Assembly (NCBI GenBank): GCA_002712765.1
Contig: PAUP01000104.1
Span: forward strand, 1 to 64,000
From: Cytophagaceae bacterium
Lineage (GTDB): Bacteria; Bacteroidota; Bacteroidia; Flavobacteriales; Flavobacteriaceae
DNA: 64,000 nucleotides
Reading direction: 5' to 3'
Position numbers and translations under genes: made by a program. This document shows positions 7,610-17,600 of the stretch, piece after piece. Below the pieces are notes generated by a model. It worked only from the letters and a program-made list of their open reading frames with translations. It did not search any database and was not told the origin of the DNA. How positions within the stretch are numbered: the stretch's first letter is position 1; each line of letters opens with the position of its first letter.

Positions 7610-7636
7610 AGACTTCGATTTTATAACCCCCTCATT

Positions 7637-8293
7637 TTAAATGCCGATCGTTTTAAAGACCAAATAGTAGGGTGCTAATTCGAGTGCGCAAAAATACAAA
7701 ATAAAATAAAATGGATAGACAATTATTTGACTTCTATAACTAGCCATAAAATTAATAAGTGAAATCAAGAATAACAGCCCAAAAATACCCACTGCCAAAT
7801 AAATCATTATTGTGTTGTTAGACGAGGTGTACACTAAGAAAGTCGAAAGGACAAACAAGAGAATTCCAAATACATTGCGATAGGTAAATTTTTTAAATGT
7901 GTAGATAGAAAGATGAGGTCTTAAGTTCAAAATCCATATGACACTGTATTCCAAGCCATTCTTTACGCCAAAAAATACGATATATGCCACCAATATTTGA
8001 ATATAGACAAAGGGTTTACTCGCCACAGGCCAGCCCTGGTAATAGCAGTAGAGTATATAGATAAACAATGGGATACTTAGGACTTGAAGCAAGGTCAATA
8101 ACAGATGTAGCGGATGCCAATAAGAGATTTCTTTTTTTGTCCCTGAAAAAAAAGTCTCTGTTTGAAAAATCCGAAGCAAATCGGTAAAGCGGTGGGTGTG
8201 ACGTGTTCGTGCCAAAGTCACTAAAATAAGACAAACCAGCAGTAATGCGGTTATCCAGTCTTGTGAAATAAGTTGTCTAAATGTGGTGTCCAA
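7637..8293 (-). CDS. DUF4271 integral membrane protein
   Basis: The 218-residue protein has about six hydrophobic helices (for example 12-28, 61-85, and four after 95) and matches DUF4271 by its position before hemD and its FFSGTKKEISYWHPLHLLLTLLQ-type pattern. Its function is not known; the conserved link with hemD suggests a role tied to haem or envelope metabolism, which is inference. Confidence 0.75.
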   Translation of the reverse strand: MDTTFRQLISQDWITALLLVCLILVTLARTRHTHRFTDLLRIFQTETFFSGTKKEISYWHPLHLLLTLLQVLSIPLFIYILYCYYQGWPVASKPFVYIQILVAYIVFFGVKNGLEYSVIWILNLRPHLSIYTFKKFTYRNVFGILLFVLSTFLVYTSSNNTIMIYLAVGIFGLLFLISLINFMASYRSQIIVYPFYFILYFCALELAPYYLVFKTIGI

Positions 8294-8374
8294 TGCGTTT
8301 TAATCTTGCGTTAAAAATACGATAAAATCAGACCATAGAATTCATTCTAATAGAAGAACAGTTTGTAAAATAAC

Positions 8375-8382
8375 TACATTTG
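8375..8382 (+). promoter_or_regulatory. -7 box TACATTTG before the mannosyltransferase-pyrC operon
   Basis: A TAnnTTTG box lies 16 bp before the ATG at 8399. No -33 TTG at the usual spacing was found. Confidence 0.5.
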
Positions 8383-8398
8383 CCCAAAGTTTTTTGCA

Positions 8399-9124
8399 AT
8401 GACCAATTCGGTAGTCATCATACCAACATATAACGAAATTGAGAACATCGAGCGTATTATTCGCAATGTGTTTGCGTTGCAACGGCCCTTTGATCTCTTG
8501 GTGGTAGACGACAACTCTCCCGACGGAACCGCTCAAATGGTAAAGACGCTGCAGCAATCTTTTCCAAATAAGCTCTTTCTCATAGAGCGCTCTGGCAAGC
8601 TGGGTTTGGGTACTGCATATTTAGAAGGCTTTGATTGGGCACTTTCCAGAGCGTACGGGTATATCTTTCAGATGGATGCCGATTTTTCTCATAATCCAAA
8701 TGATTTGATTCGCTTGTATAACGCTTGCGCCAAAGACAACTACGACATGTCTATTGGGTCTCGATATATTACTGGAGTCAACGTTGTAAATTGGCCTATG
8801 GGAAGGGTATTGCTATCTTGGGGAGCTTCTAAATATGTGCGATTAATTACCGGAATGGACATACACGATACTACAGCAGGCTTTGTGTGCTATCAAAGAA
8901 AGGTGTTGGAAACCATTAATTTGAAAAAAATAAAATTTGTGGGTTATGCTTTTCAAATTGAAATGAAATACAAGACGTATCTTTGTAACTTCAACATCAA
9001 GGAAGTACCTGTGGTTTTTACAGACAGAACCAGGGGTCAAAGCAAAATGAGTACAGGTATAATTTCGGAAGCTGTATTTGGGGTAATAAAAATGCGACTA
9101 CAGCATTTATTTAAGAGAAAATAA
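8399..9124 (+). CDS. Polyprenol-phosphate mannosyltransferase (GT2)
   Basis: The 241-residue product is a family GT2 glycosyltransferase like dolichol/polyprenol-phosphate mannose synthase. It should transfer a sugar from a nucleotide donor (GDP-mannose in the family) to polyprenyl phosphate. Visible motifs are [10 protein letters not shown] at the N-terminus, [10 protein letters not shown], the metal-binding [10 protein letters not shown] and the RTRGQSKMS signature. No C-terminal membrane domain is present, so it is the short soluble form. It is 1 bp from pyrC and starts a three-gene operon. Confidence 0.88.
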   Translation: MTNSVVIIPTYNEIENIERIIRNVFALQRPFDLLVVDDNSPDGTAQMVKTLQQSFPNKLFLIERSGKLGLGTAYLEGFDWALSRAYGYIFQMDADFSHNPNDLIRLYNACAKDNYDMSIGSRYITGVNVVNWPMGRVLLSWGASKYVRLITGMDIHDTTAGFVCYQRKVLETINLKKIKFVGYAFQIEMKYKTYLCNFNIKEVPVVFTDRTRGQSKMSTGIISEAVFGVIKMRLQHLFKRK

Positions 9125-9125
9125 T

Positions 9126-10466
9126 ATGGAGCAAGTTTTGATTAAGGATGCCCACATCGTAAATGAGGGCAGTATTTTCTACGGAGATGTTTTAATTCAG
9201 GATGGAATCATCGTAGAGATTGGAGAGAGCATAAGTGCCAAATCACCAGATGTCAATATTTATTATGCCGAAGGCAAATATTTATTACCAGGGGTAATTG
9301 ATGATCAGGTTCATTTTAGAGAACCCGGTCTTACCCATAAGGCAACAATAGGTACAGAATCTAGGGCAGCCGTAGCTGGAGGGATCACTTCCTTTATAGA
9401 AATGCCCAACACTGTACCTCAAACCACTACTGTAGAAAAACTTGAAGAAAAGTTTGCCATTGCCTCTAGAACTAGTTGTGCCAATTATTCTTTTATGTTT
9501 GGCGGCACCAATGACAACTTGGATGAGATACTAAAGGTGGATAAAAAACAGGTGGCTGGGCTCAAACTTTTTTTAGGAAGCTCTACTGGAAATATGCTTG
9601 TAGACGATGATAAAGTGCTCGAGAAGATATTTGAAGCCACCGATTTGAGAATATCGGTACACTGTGAAGATGAAACGACGATTAAAAACAATCTCGCCGT
9701 GTATAAAGAGCGTTATGGTGATGATATCCCCATGCAGTTTCACCCTATAATTCGAAGCGAGGAGGCTTGTTATTTGTCTTCTTCAAATGCTATCGCCTTG
9801 GCCAAAAAAACTGGAGCTAGACTTCATGTGTTTCATTTGTCAACCGCCAAAGAAACGGCCCAGTTTGATAATGATATCCCTTTAAAGGATAAGAAAATTA
9901 CGTCCGAGGTATGTATCCATCACCTGTGGTTTTCTGACGAAGATTACGAAGAGAAAGGAAGTCATATCAAGTGGAATCCTGCAGTCAAAAAGGCCTCAGA
10001 CCGTGATGCGCTATTTGAAGCCTTACTTGACGATCGCATTGATGTGATCGCCACCGATCATGCCCCACACACCCTTGAAGAAAAAGCCAATGTGTACACG
10101 GAGGCTCCAAGTGGTGGGCCATTGGTACAGCACGCGCTACCTGCTATGTTGGAGTTCTATCATCAAGGTAAAATTAGCTTGGAAAAAATTGTCGAAAAGA
10201 TGTGTCACAACCCGGCCATAATGTTCGAAATCGAAAAGCGAGGCTTTATCAGAGAAGGCTATAAGGCCGATTTGGTACTGGTTGATCTCAATAATCCTTG
10301 GACCGTACAAAAGGACAATATCCTATACAAATGTGGCTGGTCTCCTTTTGAGGGTACTACCTTCAAATCGCGTATAAGTCACACCTTTGTAAACGGTAGA
10401 TTGGTCTACAAGAATTTTAAAGTATACGATGGGCTCTTTGGAGAGCGCTTAACCTTTGACCGCTAA
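9126..10466 (+). CDS. pyrC: Dihydroorotase
   Basis: The 446-residue enzyme of pyrimidine biosynthesis cyclises carbamoyl-aspartate. The amidohydrolase signature reads [10 protein letters not shown] (residues 59-68). The first metal-binding position, normally His of H-x-H, is Gln61, with His63 and Arg65 kept; as far as I know this is common in Bacteroidota dihydroorotases. Later metal and active-site motifs are present: [28 protein letters not shown] and the loop [16 protein letters not shown]. It sits between the mannosyltransferase and a DUF4296 gene with 1-bp spacing or overlap. Confidence 0.93.
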   Translation: MEQVLIKDAHIVNEGSIFYGDVLIQDGIIVEIGESISAKSPDVNIYYAEGKYLLPGVIDDQVHFREPGLTHKATIGTESRAAVAGGITSFIEMPNTVPQTTTVEKLEEKFAIASRTSCANYSFMFGGTNDNLDEILKVDKKQVAGLKLFLGSSTGNMLVDDDKVLEKIFEATDLRISVHCEDETTIKNNLAVYKERYGDDIPMQFHPIIRSEEACYLSSSNAIALAKKTGARLHVFHLSTAKETAQFDNDIPLKDKKITSEVCIHHLWFSDEDYEEKGSHIKWNPAVKKASDRDALFEALLDDRIDVIATDHAPHTLEEKANVYTEAPSGGPLVQHALPAMLEFYHQGKISLEKIVEKMCHNPAIMFEIEKRGFIREGYKADLVLVDLNNPWTVQKDNILYKCGWSPFEGTTFKSRISHTFVNGRLVYKNFKVYDGLFGERLTFDR

Positions 10467-10963
10467 TGCAAAGATCGCTGGTTTATACCGCTATATTGTC
10501 TTTTTTCTTATTGGGGTGTCAAAATATCACACCAGTACAGGCCCCAGAACGGCTTATCCCTAAGCAAAAGATGGAATCGATTATGTACGACATTGCTATT
10601 GTTAATGCGGCAAGAGGGTTAAATGTGCAGCGCTTAAAGCGATATAATGTATCTCCAGAAACCTATATTTTTGAAAAGCATAATATAGATAGTCTTCAAT
10701 TTGCCCAAAGCACGGTGTACTACGCGGCCAATTCTGAAGAGTACAAAGAGATGTATCTCAATATAGAAGCCAGAATCGAAGCATTACGAAAAGACTTTCA
10801 AGACAAAGAAGATGCTTTTCAGCGTAGGAAAGATTCGATTAGGACGGCACAGGTACTCGCCCGCCGTAAACGCGATAGCATCAAACGGGCCAATGGTGAT
10901 ACCACCAAGACAACAAAAGTACAGTTTAAGCGTCCTGATATTTCTAAGTCTGCACAGTTTTAA
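10466..10963 (+). CDS. DUF4296 lipoprotein
   Basis: The 165-residue product has a lipoprotein signal (lipobox FLLGC, Cys18), followed by the DUF4296 pattern (IPKQKMESIMYDIAIVNAARG...YIFEKHNIDSLQFAQSTVYYA) and a basic, coiled-coil C-terminus. Its function is unknown; it follows pyrC in many flavobacteria. Its start shares one base with the pyrC stop, and its last 20 bp overlap the convergent epimerase gene. Confidence 0.8.
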   Translation: MQRSLVYTAILSFFLLGCQNITPVQAPERLIPKQKMESIMYDIAIVNAARGLNVQRLKRYNVSPETYIFEKHNIDSLQFAQSTVYYAANSEEYKEMYLNIEARIEALRKDFQDKEDAFQRRKDSIRTAQVLARRKRDSIKRANGDTTKTTKVQFKRPDISKSAQF

Positions 10964-11942
10964 AATGAGCAACAATACGCGCTATACTATCTTCTAAATC
11001 CCGCGGTTGATATCCCAATTCTCTTTGGGCCTTTTGGTTGTTAAATTCGGATATTTCTGTGGCAGATTGCACACTGTTTTTGGTGAGTTTACGCTTTCGC
11101 GAAAGCCATCCCACAACGCTATCCAATAGTCGCAATACATGTAGCGTATTTTTTCCAACACATCGTTTGGGAGGTTTTTTATGAAATGCAGCGGCAATAG
11201 TAGCGAGTAATTTTTGATAGGTCCAATTTTGGGCAATGATGATATAGCGCTGATTAACGACCGCCTTGTCCATAGCTTTGAGCATCATATCGACGACATC
11301 CAGTACATCTACCACCCCAGAGCCACCAGAAGTATAATGGTTCAAGCCCTTGGCTACCCGTGTAAAGAAAACACCACTTCCCGAATCGTAGCGCCCAGCC
11401 CCCAAAATAATACCAGGATTTAATATAATAGCATCCAGTCCTTCTTGCGTGCCACGCCAGACTTCCATTTCGCCTCCGTATTTGGTGATGGCATAGACAG
11501 AATTAGTCACATTAGGATCCCAGTGATTCTCTTCGGTAATTGGCCAGTTTGGAGTTTTGGCCAAAGTTGCTATAGAACTGAGATACACTATTTTTTGTAC
11601 CTGCTGGCTAAGACATAGATTGACCACATTCGCGGTTCCTTCTACATTGACTTTTCTCAATTCCTTATAGCGGTATGGGTCGAAGGAAATCAGTGCCGCA
11701 CAATGATATACTTGTGTTACTTGGTCAAAGGCCGAGCTAAGTTGAGGGATATCGAGTAAGTCTGCCTGTACCCAATCTATTGTGTGCCAACGATCGGATG
11801 CTTTCGCGAAAGCAAAAAAAGTAGCCACTTCCTCCTTGCGTTTTTCGGTACGGTATAAAGCCCTGACCTGCTGATGTTGCTTAGTCAAGGCGAGTAATAA
11901 ATGACTACCTACCAGTCCTGTTGCGCCAGTTACTAATATCAT
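10944..11942 (-). CDS. NAD-dependent epimerase/dehydratase (extended SDR)
   Basis: The 332-residue protein is an extended short-chain dehydrogenase. It has the Rossmann motif TGATGLVG (5-12), VYHCAA (78-83), the catalytic Tyr150-x3-Lys154 pair (YAITK) and NPGIILG. Substrates in the family are nucleotide sugars or dihydroflavonol-like compounds; none can be assigned here. Two copies of the GCTTTCGCGAAAGC palindrome lie inside the gene, read in different frames (AFAKAS near residue 43 and LSRK near residue 280). The 3' end overlaps the DUF4296 gene. Confidence 0.85.
   Translation of the reverse strand: MILVTGATGLVGSHLLLALTKQHQQVRALYRTEKRKEEVATFFAFAKASDRWHTIDWVQADLLDIPQLSSAFDQVTQVYHCAALISFDPYRYKELRKVNVEGTANVVNLCLSQQVQKIVYLSSIATLAKTPNWPITEENHWDPNVTNSVYAITKYGGEMEVWRGTQEGLDAIILNPGIILGAGRYDSGSGVFFTRVAKGLNHYTSGGSGVVDVLDVVDMMLKAMDKAVVNQRYIIIAQNWTYQKLLATIAAAFHKKPPKRCVGKNTLHVLRLLDSVVGWLSRKRKLTKNSVQSATEISEFNNQKAQRELGYQPRDLEDSIARIVAHFKTVQT
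11093..11106. repeat. GCTTTCGCGAAAGC palindrome, copy 2
   Basis: Perfect copy inside the epimerase gene, read there as L-S-R-K. Confidence 0.95.
11800..11813. repeat. GCTTTCGCGAAAGC palindrome, copy 3
   Basis: Perfect copy inside the same epimerase gene, read there as A-F-A-K-A. Confidence 0.95.
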
Positions 11943-12015
11943 GGGTTAAAGATAGACCCTTAAGACGAATTAATTTGAGATTTGCTAATTTTTCACACAA
12001 GATAGTAGGTCTAGC

Positions 12016-12047
12016 TTGTGGTGCTAACGTTCATATTTTTATCTTTG
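12016..12047 (+). promoter_or_regulatory. tyrS promoter, TTG and TATCTTTG
   Basis: -33 TTG at 12016-12018 and -7 TATCTTTG at 12040-12047 are separated by 21 bp. This fits the Bacteroidota primary sigma consensus and gives a leader of about 15 nt before the ATG at 12068. Confidence 0.7.
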
Positions 12048-12067
12048 CGATCGCTAAAATAAGACCG

Positions 12068-13363
12068 ATGATTACAAATTTTGTGGAAGAACTAAAATGG
12101 CGTGGTATGGTGCATGACACTATGCCTGGAGCCGAAGAACATTTGATGGAAAGCATGAGAAGTGCCTACGTTGGATTTGATCCTACGGCAGACTCACTAC
12201 ACATCGGTAATTTAGTGCCTATTATGTTACTCGCTCATTTTCAAAGAGCAGGACATCGTCCTGTTGCCTTGGTAGGTGGAGCCACCGGTATGATAGGTGA
12301 CCCATCTGGCAAATCGTCAGAGCGCAACTTACTTGACGAAGCCACTTTGCGTCACAATCAAGAATGTGTGCGCAAACAACTATCACATTTTTTGGACTTT
12401 TCATCGGGTGAGGCTAATCAGGCAGTCATGGTCAATAATTATGACTGGATGAAAGAATTTAGCTTTTTAGATTTTATAAGAGACGTGGGTAAGCATATTA
12501 CCGTAAATTATATGATGGCCAAGGATTCTGTAAAAAACAGGCTCTCTGGAGAAGCTGCCGATGGGATGTCTTTTACCGAATTTACCTATCAAATGGTACA
12601 AGGCTATGACTTTTTGCATTTATATCGCGAGATGGATTGTACCATGCAAATGGGAGGTAGTGATCAGTGGGGTAATATAACTACTGGAACAGAGCTCATC
12701 CGTCGTATTGCCGGTGGTAAAGGCTACGCCTTAACCTGCCCACTTATTACCAAATCTGATGGAAGTAAATTTGGAAAGAGTGAGGGCGGTAATGTCTGGT
12801 TGGACCCAGCCAGAACTTCTCCTTATAAATTCTACCAATATTGGCTCAACACCAGCGATGAAGATGCAGCCAAATACATTAAAATCTTTACATTTTTAGG
12901 TCAATCAGAAATAGAAGCTCTGATTAAAGAGCATGCCGAGGCTCCACATACCAGAATGTTGCAAAAACGCCTAGCTCAAGAGGTGACTACCACGGTTCAC
13001 GGTGAAGCAGCCTTAGAAAATGCGATTAAAGCATCCAACATCCTTTTTGGAAAATCTACAGCCGATGATTTAAAGCAATTGGATGAAGCTACTTTTTTAG
13101 ATGTATTTGATGGAGTGCCACAGGCCGAAATCGCAAAAGCCGAACTTCCTTCAGGTATCGATATTATTGCAGCCTTAGCCGAAAAATCAGGCTTCTTAAA
13201 GTCTAATGGGGAGGCGCGTAGAGCCTTAAAAGAAAATTCAATTTCGGTGAATCGCGAGAAAGTTAAGGACGATTTTCAATTGACCGAAGCCCAGTTGATC
13301 AATGACAAATTTGTGTTGTTGCAGCGCGGAAAAAAGAACTATTTTATCTTGCGATTTGTATAG
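12068..13363 (+). CDS. tyrS: Tyrosyl-tRNA synthetase
   Basis: The 431-residue class I synthetase charges tRNA-Tyr. It has the HIGH-type motif HIGN (45-48), [14 protein letters not shown] (70-83), the tyrosine pocket ([10 protein letters not shown]), the KMSKS-type loop KFGKS (near 234) and a C-terminal S4 RNA-binding domain ([15 protein letters not shown]). The open frame extends upstream to 11921, but that part overlaps the divergent epimerase start and the promoter, and normal TyrS length supports the ATG at 12068. Confidence 0.95.
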   Translation: MITNFVEELKWRGMVHDTMPGAEEHLMESMRSAYVGFDPTADSLHIGNLVPIMLLAHFQRAGHRPVALVGGATGMIGDPSGKSSERNLLDEATLRHNQECVRKQLSHFLDFSSGEANQAVMVNNYDWMKEFSFLDFIRDVGKHITVNYMMAKDSVKNRLSGEAADGMSFTEFTYQMVQGYDFLHLYREMDCTMQMGGSDQWGNITTGTELIRRIAGGKGYALTCPLITKSDGSKFGKSEGGNVWLDPARTSPYKFYQYWLNTSDEDAAKYIKIFTFLGQSEIEALIKEHAEAPHTRMLQKRLAQEVTTTVHGEAALENAIKASNILFGKSTADDLKQLDEATFLDVFDGVPQAEIAKAELPSGIDIIAALAEKSGFLKSNGEARRALKENSISVNREKVKDDFQLTEAQLINDKFVLLQRGKKNYFILRFV

Positions 13364-13370
13364 AAAAAAA

Positions 13371-13399
13371 GCGCTGGTGAGATCGAGATCAACCAGCGC
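13371..13399 (+). terminator. Hairpin after tyrS
   Basis: An 8-bp stem GCGCTGGT/ACCAGCGC follows the stop, with an A-run before it and a weak T-run after. It also lies downstream of the convergent YHS gene, for which the A-run is a T-run. Confidence 0.6.
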
Positions 13400-13437
13400 C
13401 TTCTGAGTTGATGGCCATCATTCCATCAAACTACCTA

Positions 13438-13887
13438 TTACGATTTATACTTTACATCATTCCAAGCAGCATCGGCTTGACCTTGCAGTGTTTTTGGATT
13501 TTCTTCTAGCCATTTTTCGAGGGTGTTGGTGCCCCATGAATTGTAAAACAAATAGAGTTTACCATCTCTTATTTCGAAAGTTTCTGGGTTGACGCCTACT
13601 TTCTCACCTTTGACTGCAATGGCATAAGCGCAGTATCCTCCATACTGAGGGATGTATTTCTCAGGAGCGGCTTTGAAGGTGTTGGCATTGGCACTGTTGG
13701 CAAATTTGAATCGGGCCCCATCGTGAGTAACCACATATCTCTTATCGCCTTCTAAGGCTTGATTGTCAAAATAAGCAACGACATCATAGCCTTCGGCGGC
13801 ATAGCCTTTTTTGAGATTATAATCGGTTTGCTGTCCTAATAGGCTGGTAGTGATAAATAGCAGCACTACGCTAAAAACTGTTTTCAT
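13438..13887 (-). CDS. Exported YHS-domain protein
   Basis: The 149-residue product has a signal peptide (MKTVFSVVLLFITTSLLGQ) and a YHS-type domain (GYDVVAYFDNQALEGDKRYVVTHDGARFKFANSAN...YIPQYGGYCAYAIA). YHS domains are small metal-linked modules; the exported form is frequent in marine Bacteroidota and has no proven function. I chose ATG 13887 because the residues before it in the longer frame do not belong to a signal peptide. Confidence 0.8.
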   Translation of the reverse strand: MKTVFSVVLLFITTSLLGQQTDYNLKKGYAAEGYDVVAYFDNQALEGDKRYVVTHDGARFKFANSANANTFKAAPEKYIPQYGGYCAYAIAVKGEKVGVNPETFEIRDGKLYLFYNSWGTNTLEKWLEENPKTLQGQADAAWNDVKYKS

Positions 13888-13950
13888 AATATAAGTATAT
13901 AGCAACTAGGTCGTAAAAAGTGAAGCGCATTACAATACTTCTGTGTTTTT

Positions 13951-14937
13951 TTACAAAGCCATCAAATTACACCCTCTAATATCGGCATTGTCAAACCGTC
14001 CAAGCACGGCAAAACTTTGATCGGCCCATTTTTTACCCAAATCTTGGGTAGCGATAAAAGCGCAAGAATGGACATTGGCTAGATCGATAATATTGAGCCC
14101 TCCCGTACGCGCATCATCAAATAGTGTCAATGGATCTTCTGGATCTCTTATAAAAACCTGCATCCATGGTGGTGTTTCAAAAATACCCTCGCCTTTAGAG
14201 TAAGCCTGTGATAGCAATTCGGTCATTCCGTATTCGCTGTGAATATGCTTGACTCCAAAACCTGCCTTCAAGCTGTCGTGCAATTGAGCCCTGATGATTT
14301 CTTTGCGTCGTCCTTTCATACCACCAGTTTCCATAACTATGGTGTGATTGAGATCAAAACGATGTATTTCAACAAGGTCTAGTAGAGCAAAGGAAACTCC
14401 AATGAGAAGTACTTTATTTCCAGATTGATCGAGCTGTCGCAGCTTTTCGCTTAAAGCGGAAAAATTATCGAGATAAAAGCCACTATCGGGCTGTTTACTT
14501 TTTTTGATTAAATCATCAACCATATAAATTAAGGAAGAACCTTCGCGTTCTAAATAAGATGGCAGTAAAGCGAGTATGGTATACTCTGAAATCGGGCCGT
14601 ATTGATTTTGGAACCCTTGGAGGTAACTCTCTTGGTAGATCGACAGATCGCTCACGTAGTGTTTGCTGCTTGTACTTGAGGTAGTGCCACTACTACTAAA
14701 GGTTTGCACAATAGGCCCCTTCCCACTAACAACTTGATGTGTTTTAAAAAAGTTGATGGGTAAAAAAGGAATCTGCTCTAAAGCATTTACCTCACTTGGA
14801 TGTTTGTAAAGTAAATCACAAAAAGAACGATACACCGCATTGTGCTCAAATTGATACCTAAAAAGTGCTAAAGCAACCTCCTCAAATTGTGAAGGCGTCC
14901 TAATTGAAAATATATCCTGAGCAGCGGGTGGCTTCAT
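13951..14937 (-). CDS. LuxE-like acyl-protein synthetase family enzyme
   Basis: The 328-residue protein belongs to the LuxE/acyl-protein synthetase fold, related to AMP-forming adenylating enzymes. The P-loop-like SSSGTTSS, IALLPSYLER-type core, GGMKGRR and HSEYGMTELLSQAYS motifs are visible; the last resembles the adenylate-forming A5 motif. In lux systems LuxE activates a fatty acid, but no luciferase genes are present here, so the acyl substrate is unknown. The frame extends to 14988, but that part covers the terminator of the next gene; ATG 14937 is preferred. Confidence 0.75.
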   Translation of the reverse strand: MKPPAAQDIFSIRTPSQFEEVALALFRYQFEHNAVYRSFCDLLYKHPSEVNALEQIPFLPINFFKTHQVVSGKGPIVQTFSSSGTTSSTSSKHYVSDLSIYQESYLQGFQNQYGPISEYTILALLPSYLEREGSSLIYMVDDLIKKSKQPDSGFYLDNFSALSEKLRQLDQSGNKVLLIGVSFALLDLVEIHRFDLNHTIVMETGGMKGRRKEIIRAQLHDSLKAGFGVKHIHSEYGMTELLSQAYSKGEGIFETPPWMQVFIRDPEDPLTLFDDARTGGLNIIDLANVHSCAFIATQDLGKKWADQSFAVLGRFDNADIRGCNLMAL

Positions 14938-14973
14938 AAGAGCAAAGGTATCATATGCAGTCTTTTTAAAAAA

Positions 14974-15001
14974 GAAAAGCACCTCCATAAGAGGTGCTTT
15001 A
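14974..15001 (-). terminator. Terminator of the T9SS gene at 15024
   Basis: Stem AAAGCACCTC/GAGGTGCTTT, with a T-rich tract on the minus strand, ends transcription coming from the T9SS cargo gene. Confidence 0.8.
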
Positions 15002-15023
15002 AACGCATAGGTATTAGAACGCT

Positions 15024-16718
15024 TTACTGAACAATCAACTTGGTTGTTGCCGTAGCGGTGCCTTCTGTAATTTTCATGATATAAACCCCAGCCGCTAAGT
15101 TGCTAATGTTTACAGCGGCCTTAGTGGTTGTTGTGATCACTGTTTTACCTGTGATATCGTAAATGGCAATGTGCTTGTCTGAGTCAAGTCCTGTTGTGAT
15201 GGTAATCACATTATTGGCAGGGTTAGGATAGACACTCAATTGGGCAATACGGTTACTGTCTACCGATAAATTTTCGTCTATATCGGCGGCATTACGTGCG
15301 GTAATGAAGTAATCTCCATTATTTCTTTCGGTAATAATACCTGAAACGTTTACCAAACCAGTTGGCACATCGTTTCCGATATAATCGGCATCAAAGAAAG
15401 AGGTTCTGAAAACATAATCTCCATTAGAAGTGCTAATATCGTAGGTCTCTCCAGTATCCCAAGTAGACAAGGTAGAATTGTCAATAGTCGCACTTAAGAT
15501 ACGCACATACTCAGACTCATAATTGTTTGGATTGGCGTTTAACTCATCGGCAGTTACATCTTGTGCCACCACAGCATTTCCTGTAGATGAAGCAGCTCCT
15601 GGATCTTCAAGAGGTACAAATTGTAACATCCCTTGGAAAGAACTTAACGTACCACGTAAACCAGTAATACCGTCACCTATCGAGTAAGTAGTTGTGATTA
15701 CCGTATCGTCATCATCGATCAAAATCGCTCCTGTAGCATCTTCAATAAATTTCTGACCTCTAAAATCCTGCTGATAGGTCAAGATGGCTTCACCGGTCAA
15801 TTCATAGTCTATCCCTTCGGCACTAGCTCTCAAGGTGGCAATATCGGCTACAGCGGTTTCCATAGCACAGGCTTGAGCATTGATATTTTGTGTAAAATCA
15901 CAAGAGGCACTGCTTACTGTAAGGACTATAGTAGTATCTTCTTCTATACCGGTAATGGTAATAGTACCTGTTGCTTGTGAAGAAGGATCGTCTCCTGTAA
16001 TGGTACCAGTGGCATCCAATGACAAGGTGTAGGTTTCTGTACCACCACCTGTGAAATCGATGGTCGCGGTTACCGTATCAATACCAGAAGTTTCGGCATC
16101 ACAAGTTGTCATGATATTGCTCAAGTCTAAAGGACAGTTCACACAAGAGGCATTTGCCGCTTTTGGCGTTGGTAGAGAAGGACAGAAGCTGTCATCACTT
16201 TGACGTTGTAATGACTCTGTGTCTTTCATGCCGTTTCCGTTTTCGTCATATTGTGTGCTCAATCCTAAGGCAGCTTGTAGGGCAGTGTCAGGACCGTCAT
16301 TGGTTTCGTAGACCATGGCATCAATTAGATTGGTCGTCGTAGGAGGGGTGTCTCCAGGAAAATCGGCAGGCGTTCCTGTATAGATCGCTACGGCATCTGT
16401 CCCGTTTTGGATGATGTTGTCTGGGCCAATTTGAATATCGGCATTTGGGAAGCCATCATTGGCTACAAGAAAAAAGCCGTTAGCGTCTGTGGTAAAACCA
16501 TCGAGATCAATCACATTATAAGAACCGTCTACCGCATTGTTTCCATTAAAGAAAACCAAGACGAGACCGTCTAGTGATTGACTCGGGTTGTCAGAAAGAA
16601 GTTCGACAAATTCGGTCATATCTGTTCCGGTTTGGTCGGCATCAATCTCATTGATGCTCACCTGTCCAAAAGAGATACTTGCCACCATAAGGGCAAGGAG
16701 AAAGGTAATTTTTTTCAT
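15024..16718 (-). CDS. Secreted T9SS cargo with lamin-tail-like and DUF5689-like regions
   Basis: The 564-residue protein has a signal peptide (to SFGQ, about residue 19), an N-terminal lamin-tail-like domain (VSINEIDADQTGTDMTEFVEL), a Cys-containing beta region, an OB-fold-like region resembling DUF5689 (residues about 300-460), and a C-terminal type A sorting domain (SVYPNPANNVITI...GVYIMKI...KLIVQ). It should be exported by Sec, carried across the outer membrane by the type IX system and attached or released. Lamin-tail domains often sit on extracellular nucleases or phosphatases, but no catalytic domain is recognisable here. Confidence 0.8.
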   Translation of the reverse strand: MKKITFLLALMVASISFGQVSINEIDADQTGTDMTEFVELLSDNPSQSLDGLVLVFFNGNNAVDGSYNVIDLDGFTTDANGFFLVANDGFPNADIQIGPDNIIQNGTDAVAIYTGTPADFPGDTPPTTTNLIDAMVYETNDGPDTALQAALGLSTQYDENGNGMKDTESLQRQSDDSFCPSLPTPKAANASCVNCPLDLSNIMTTCDAETSGIDTVTATIDFTGGGTETYTLSLDATGTITGDDPSSQATGTITITGIEEDTTIVLTVSSASCDFTQNINAQACAMETAVADIATLRASAEGIDYELTGEAILTYQQDFRGQKFIEDATGAILIDDDDTVITTTYSIGDGITGLRGTLSSFQGMLQFVPLEDPGAASSTGNAVVAQDVTADELNANPNNYESEYVRILSATIDNSTLSTWDTGETYDISTSNGDYVFRTSFFDADYIGNDVPTGLVNVSGIITERNNGDYFITARNAADIDENLSVDSNRIAQLSVYPNPANNVITITTGLDSDKHIAIYDITGKTVITTTTKAAVNISNLAAGVYIMKITEGTATATTKLIVQ

Positions 16719-16752
16719 AATCTTAAAATTGAATGAGTAAGTGGTAAAATTA

Positions 16753-16760
16753 CAAAAATA
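16753..16760 (-). promoter_or_regulatory. -7 box TATTTTTG for the T9SS gene
   Basis: A TAnnTTTG box on the minus strand lies 34 bp before the start at 16718. Confidence 0.45.
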
Positions 16761-16781
16761 AAGCGGCTGATGCCCATAGGC

Positions 16782-16795
16782 GCTTTCGCGAAAGC
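16782..16795. repeat. GCTTTCGCGAAAGC palindrome, copy 4
   Basis: Perfect copy between the divergent T9SS and response-regulator genes. Confidence 0.95.
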
Positions 16796-16916
16796 AATAA
16801 TTTAACCCATTGTTAATATGAGGTCATAGTGGTGGCTGGGCAGTAAAATGTAACTTGCTGAGTGAACTTGGGTAAATCAATTATTGCTTATATTTAACCC
16901 TTAGTCTTACCGTTTT

Positions 16917-17600
16917 ATGAAGAAAAAAGATTTAAAAATTCTCTTGGTCGATGACGAGCCTGATATTCTAGAGATTGTGGGCTACAATTTGTCTAACGCA
17001 GGATATCAAATCATCACGGGTTCCAACGGAGTCGAAGCCGTCAAACTCGCAAAAAAGCACAAACCGCACTTGGTCATTCTCGATGTGATGATGCCCGAAA
17101 TGGATGGTATTGAAGCATGCGAACAAATTAGAAAAGTGCCAGAGCTCTCCGAAACAGTCATTACTTTTTTGACTGCTCGTGGTGAAGATTACAGTCAGGT
17201 AGCTGGTTTTGATGCCGGGGCCGATGACTATATCACTAAGCCGATAAAACCAAAAGTCTTATTGAGTCGAGTTAAGGCGCTATTGCGCAGGATCAAAGAT
17301 GGAGATGAGGCTCAAGATATTGTCAAGGTGGGTAATATCGTTATAGACCGAGGAGAGTATAAGATTAAAAAAGGAAAGGAAGAGATCATACTACCTAGAA
17401 AAGAATTTGAATTATTATCACTATTGGCTTCCAAGCCTGGGAAGGTCTTTAAGCGCGCCGATATCTTAGATAGTGTATGGGGTAACGAAGTAGTGGTAGG
17501 TGGGAGAACCATCGATGTACACATTCGAAAATTACGCGAAAAAATAGGCGACGATTCGTTTAAAACCATTAAAGGGGTTGGCTATAAATTTGTGATCTAA
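16917..17600 (+). CDS. OmpR/PhoB-family response regulator
   Basis: The 227-residue product has a receiver domain with phosphorylatable Asp56 (VILDVMMPEMDG), acidic pocket Asp12/Asp13, Thr/Lys switch positions (FLTARG, KPIKP) and a C-terminal winged helix (from about 130; RKEFELLSLLASKPGKVF, GGRTIDVHIRKLREKIG, IKGVGYKF). It is a DNA-binding regulator. Its stop overlaps the ATG of the following sensor kinase gene (TAATG), so the two proteins form a cognate pair. PhoB is the nearest well-known relative, but phosphate control is not shown. Confidence 0.9.
   Translation: MKKKDLKILLVDDEPDILEIVGYNLSNAGYQIITGSNGVEAVKLAKKHKPHLVILDVMMPEMDGIEACEQIRKVPELSETVITFLTARGEDYSQVAGFDAGADDYITKPIKPKVLLSRVKALLRRIKDGDEAQDIVKVGNIVIDRGEYKIKKGKEEIILPRKEFELLSLLASKPGKVFKRADILDSVWGNEVVVGGRTIDVHIRKLREKIGDDSFKTIKGVGYKFVI

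Noticed and set aside
11921-12067. N-terminal extension of TyrS
   Set aside because: It runs through the tyrS promoter and overlaps the epimerase start; normal TyrS begins at 12068.
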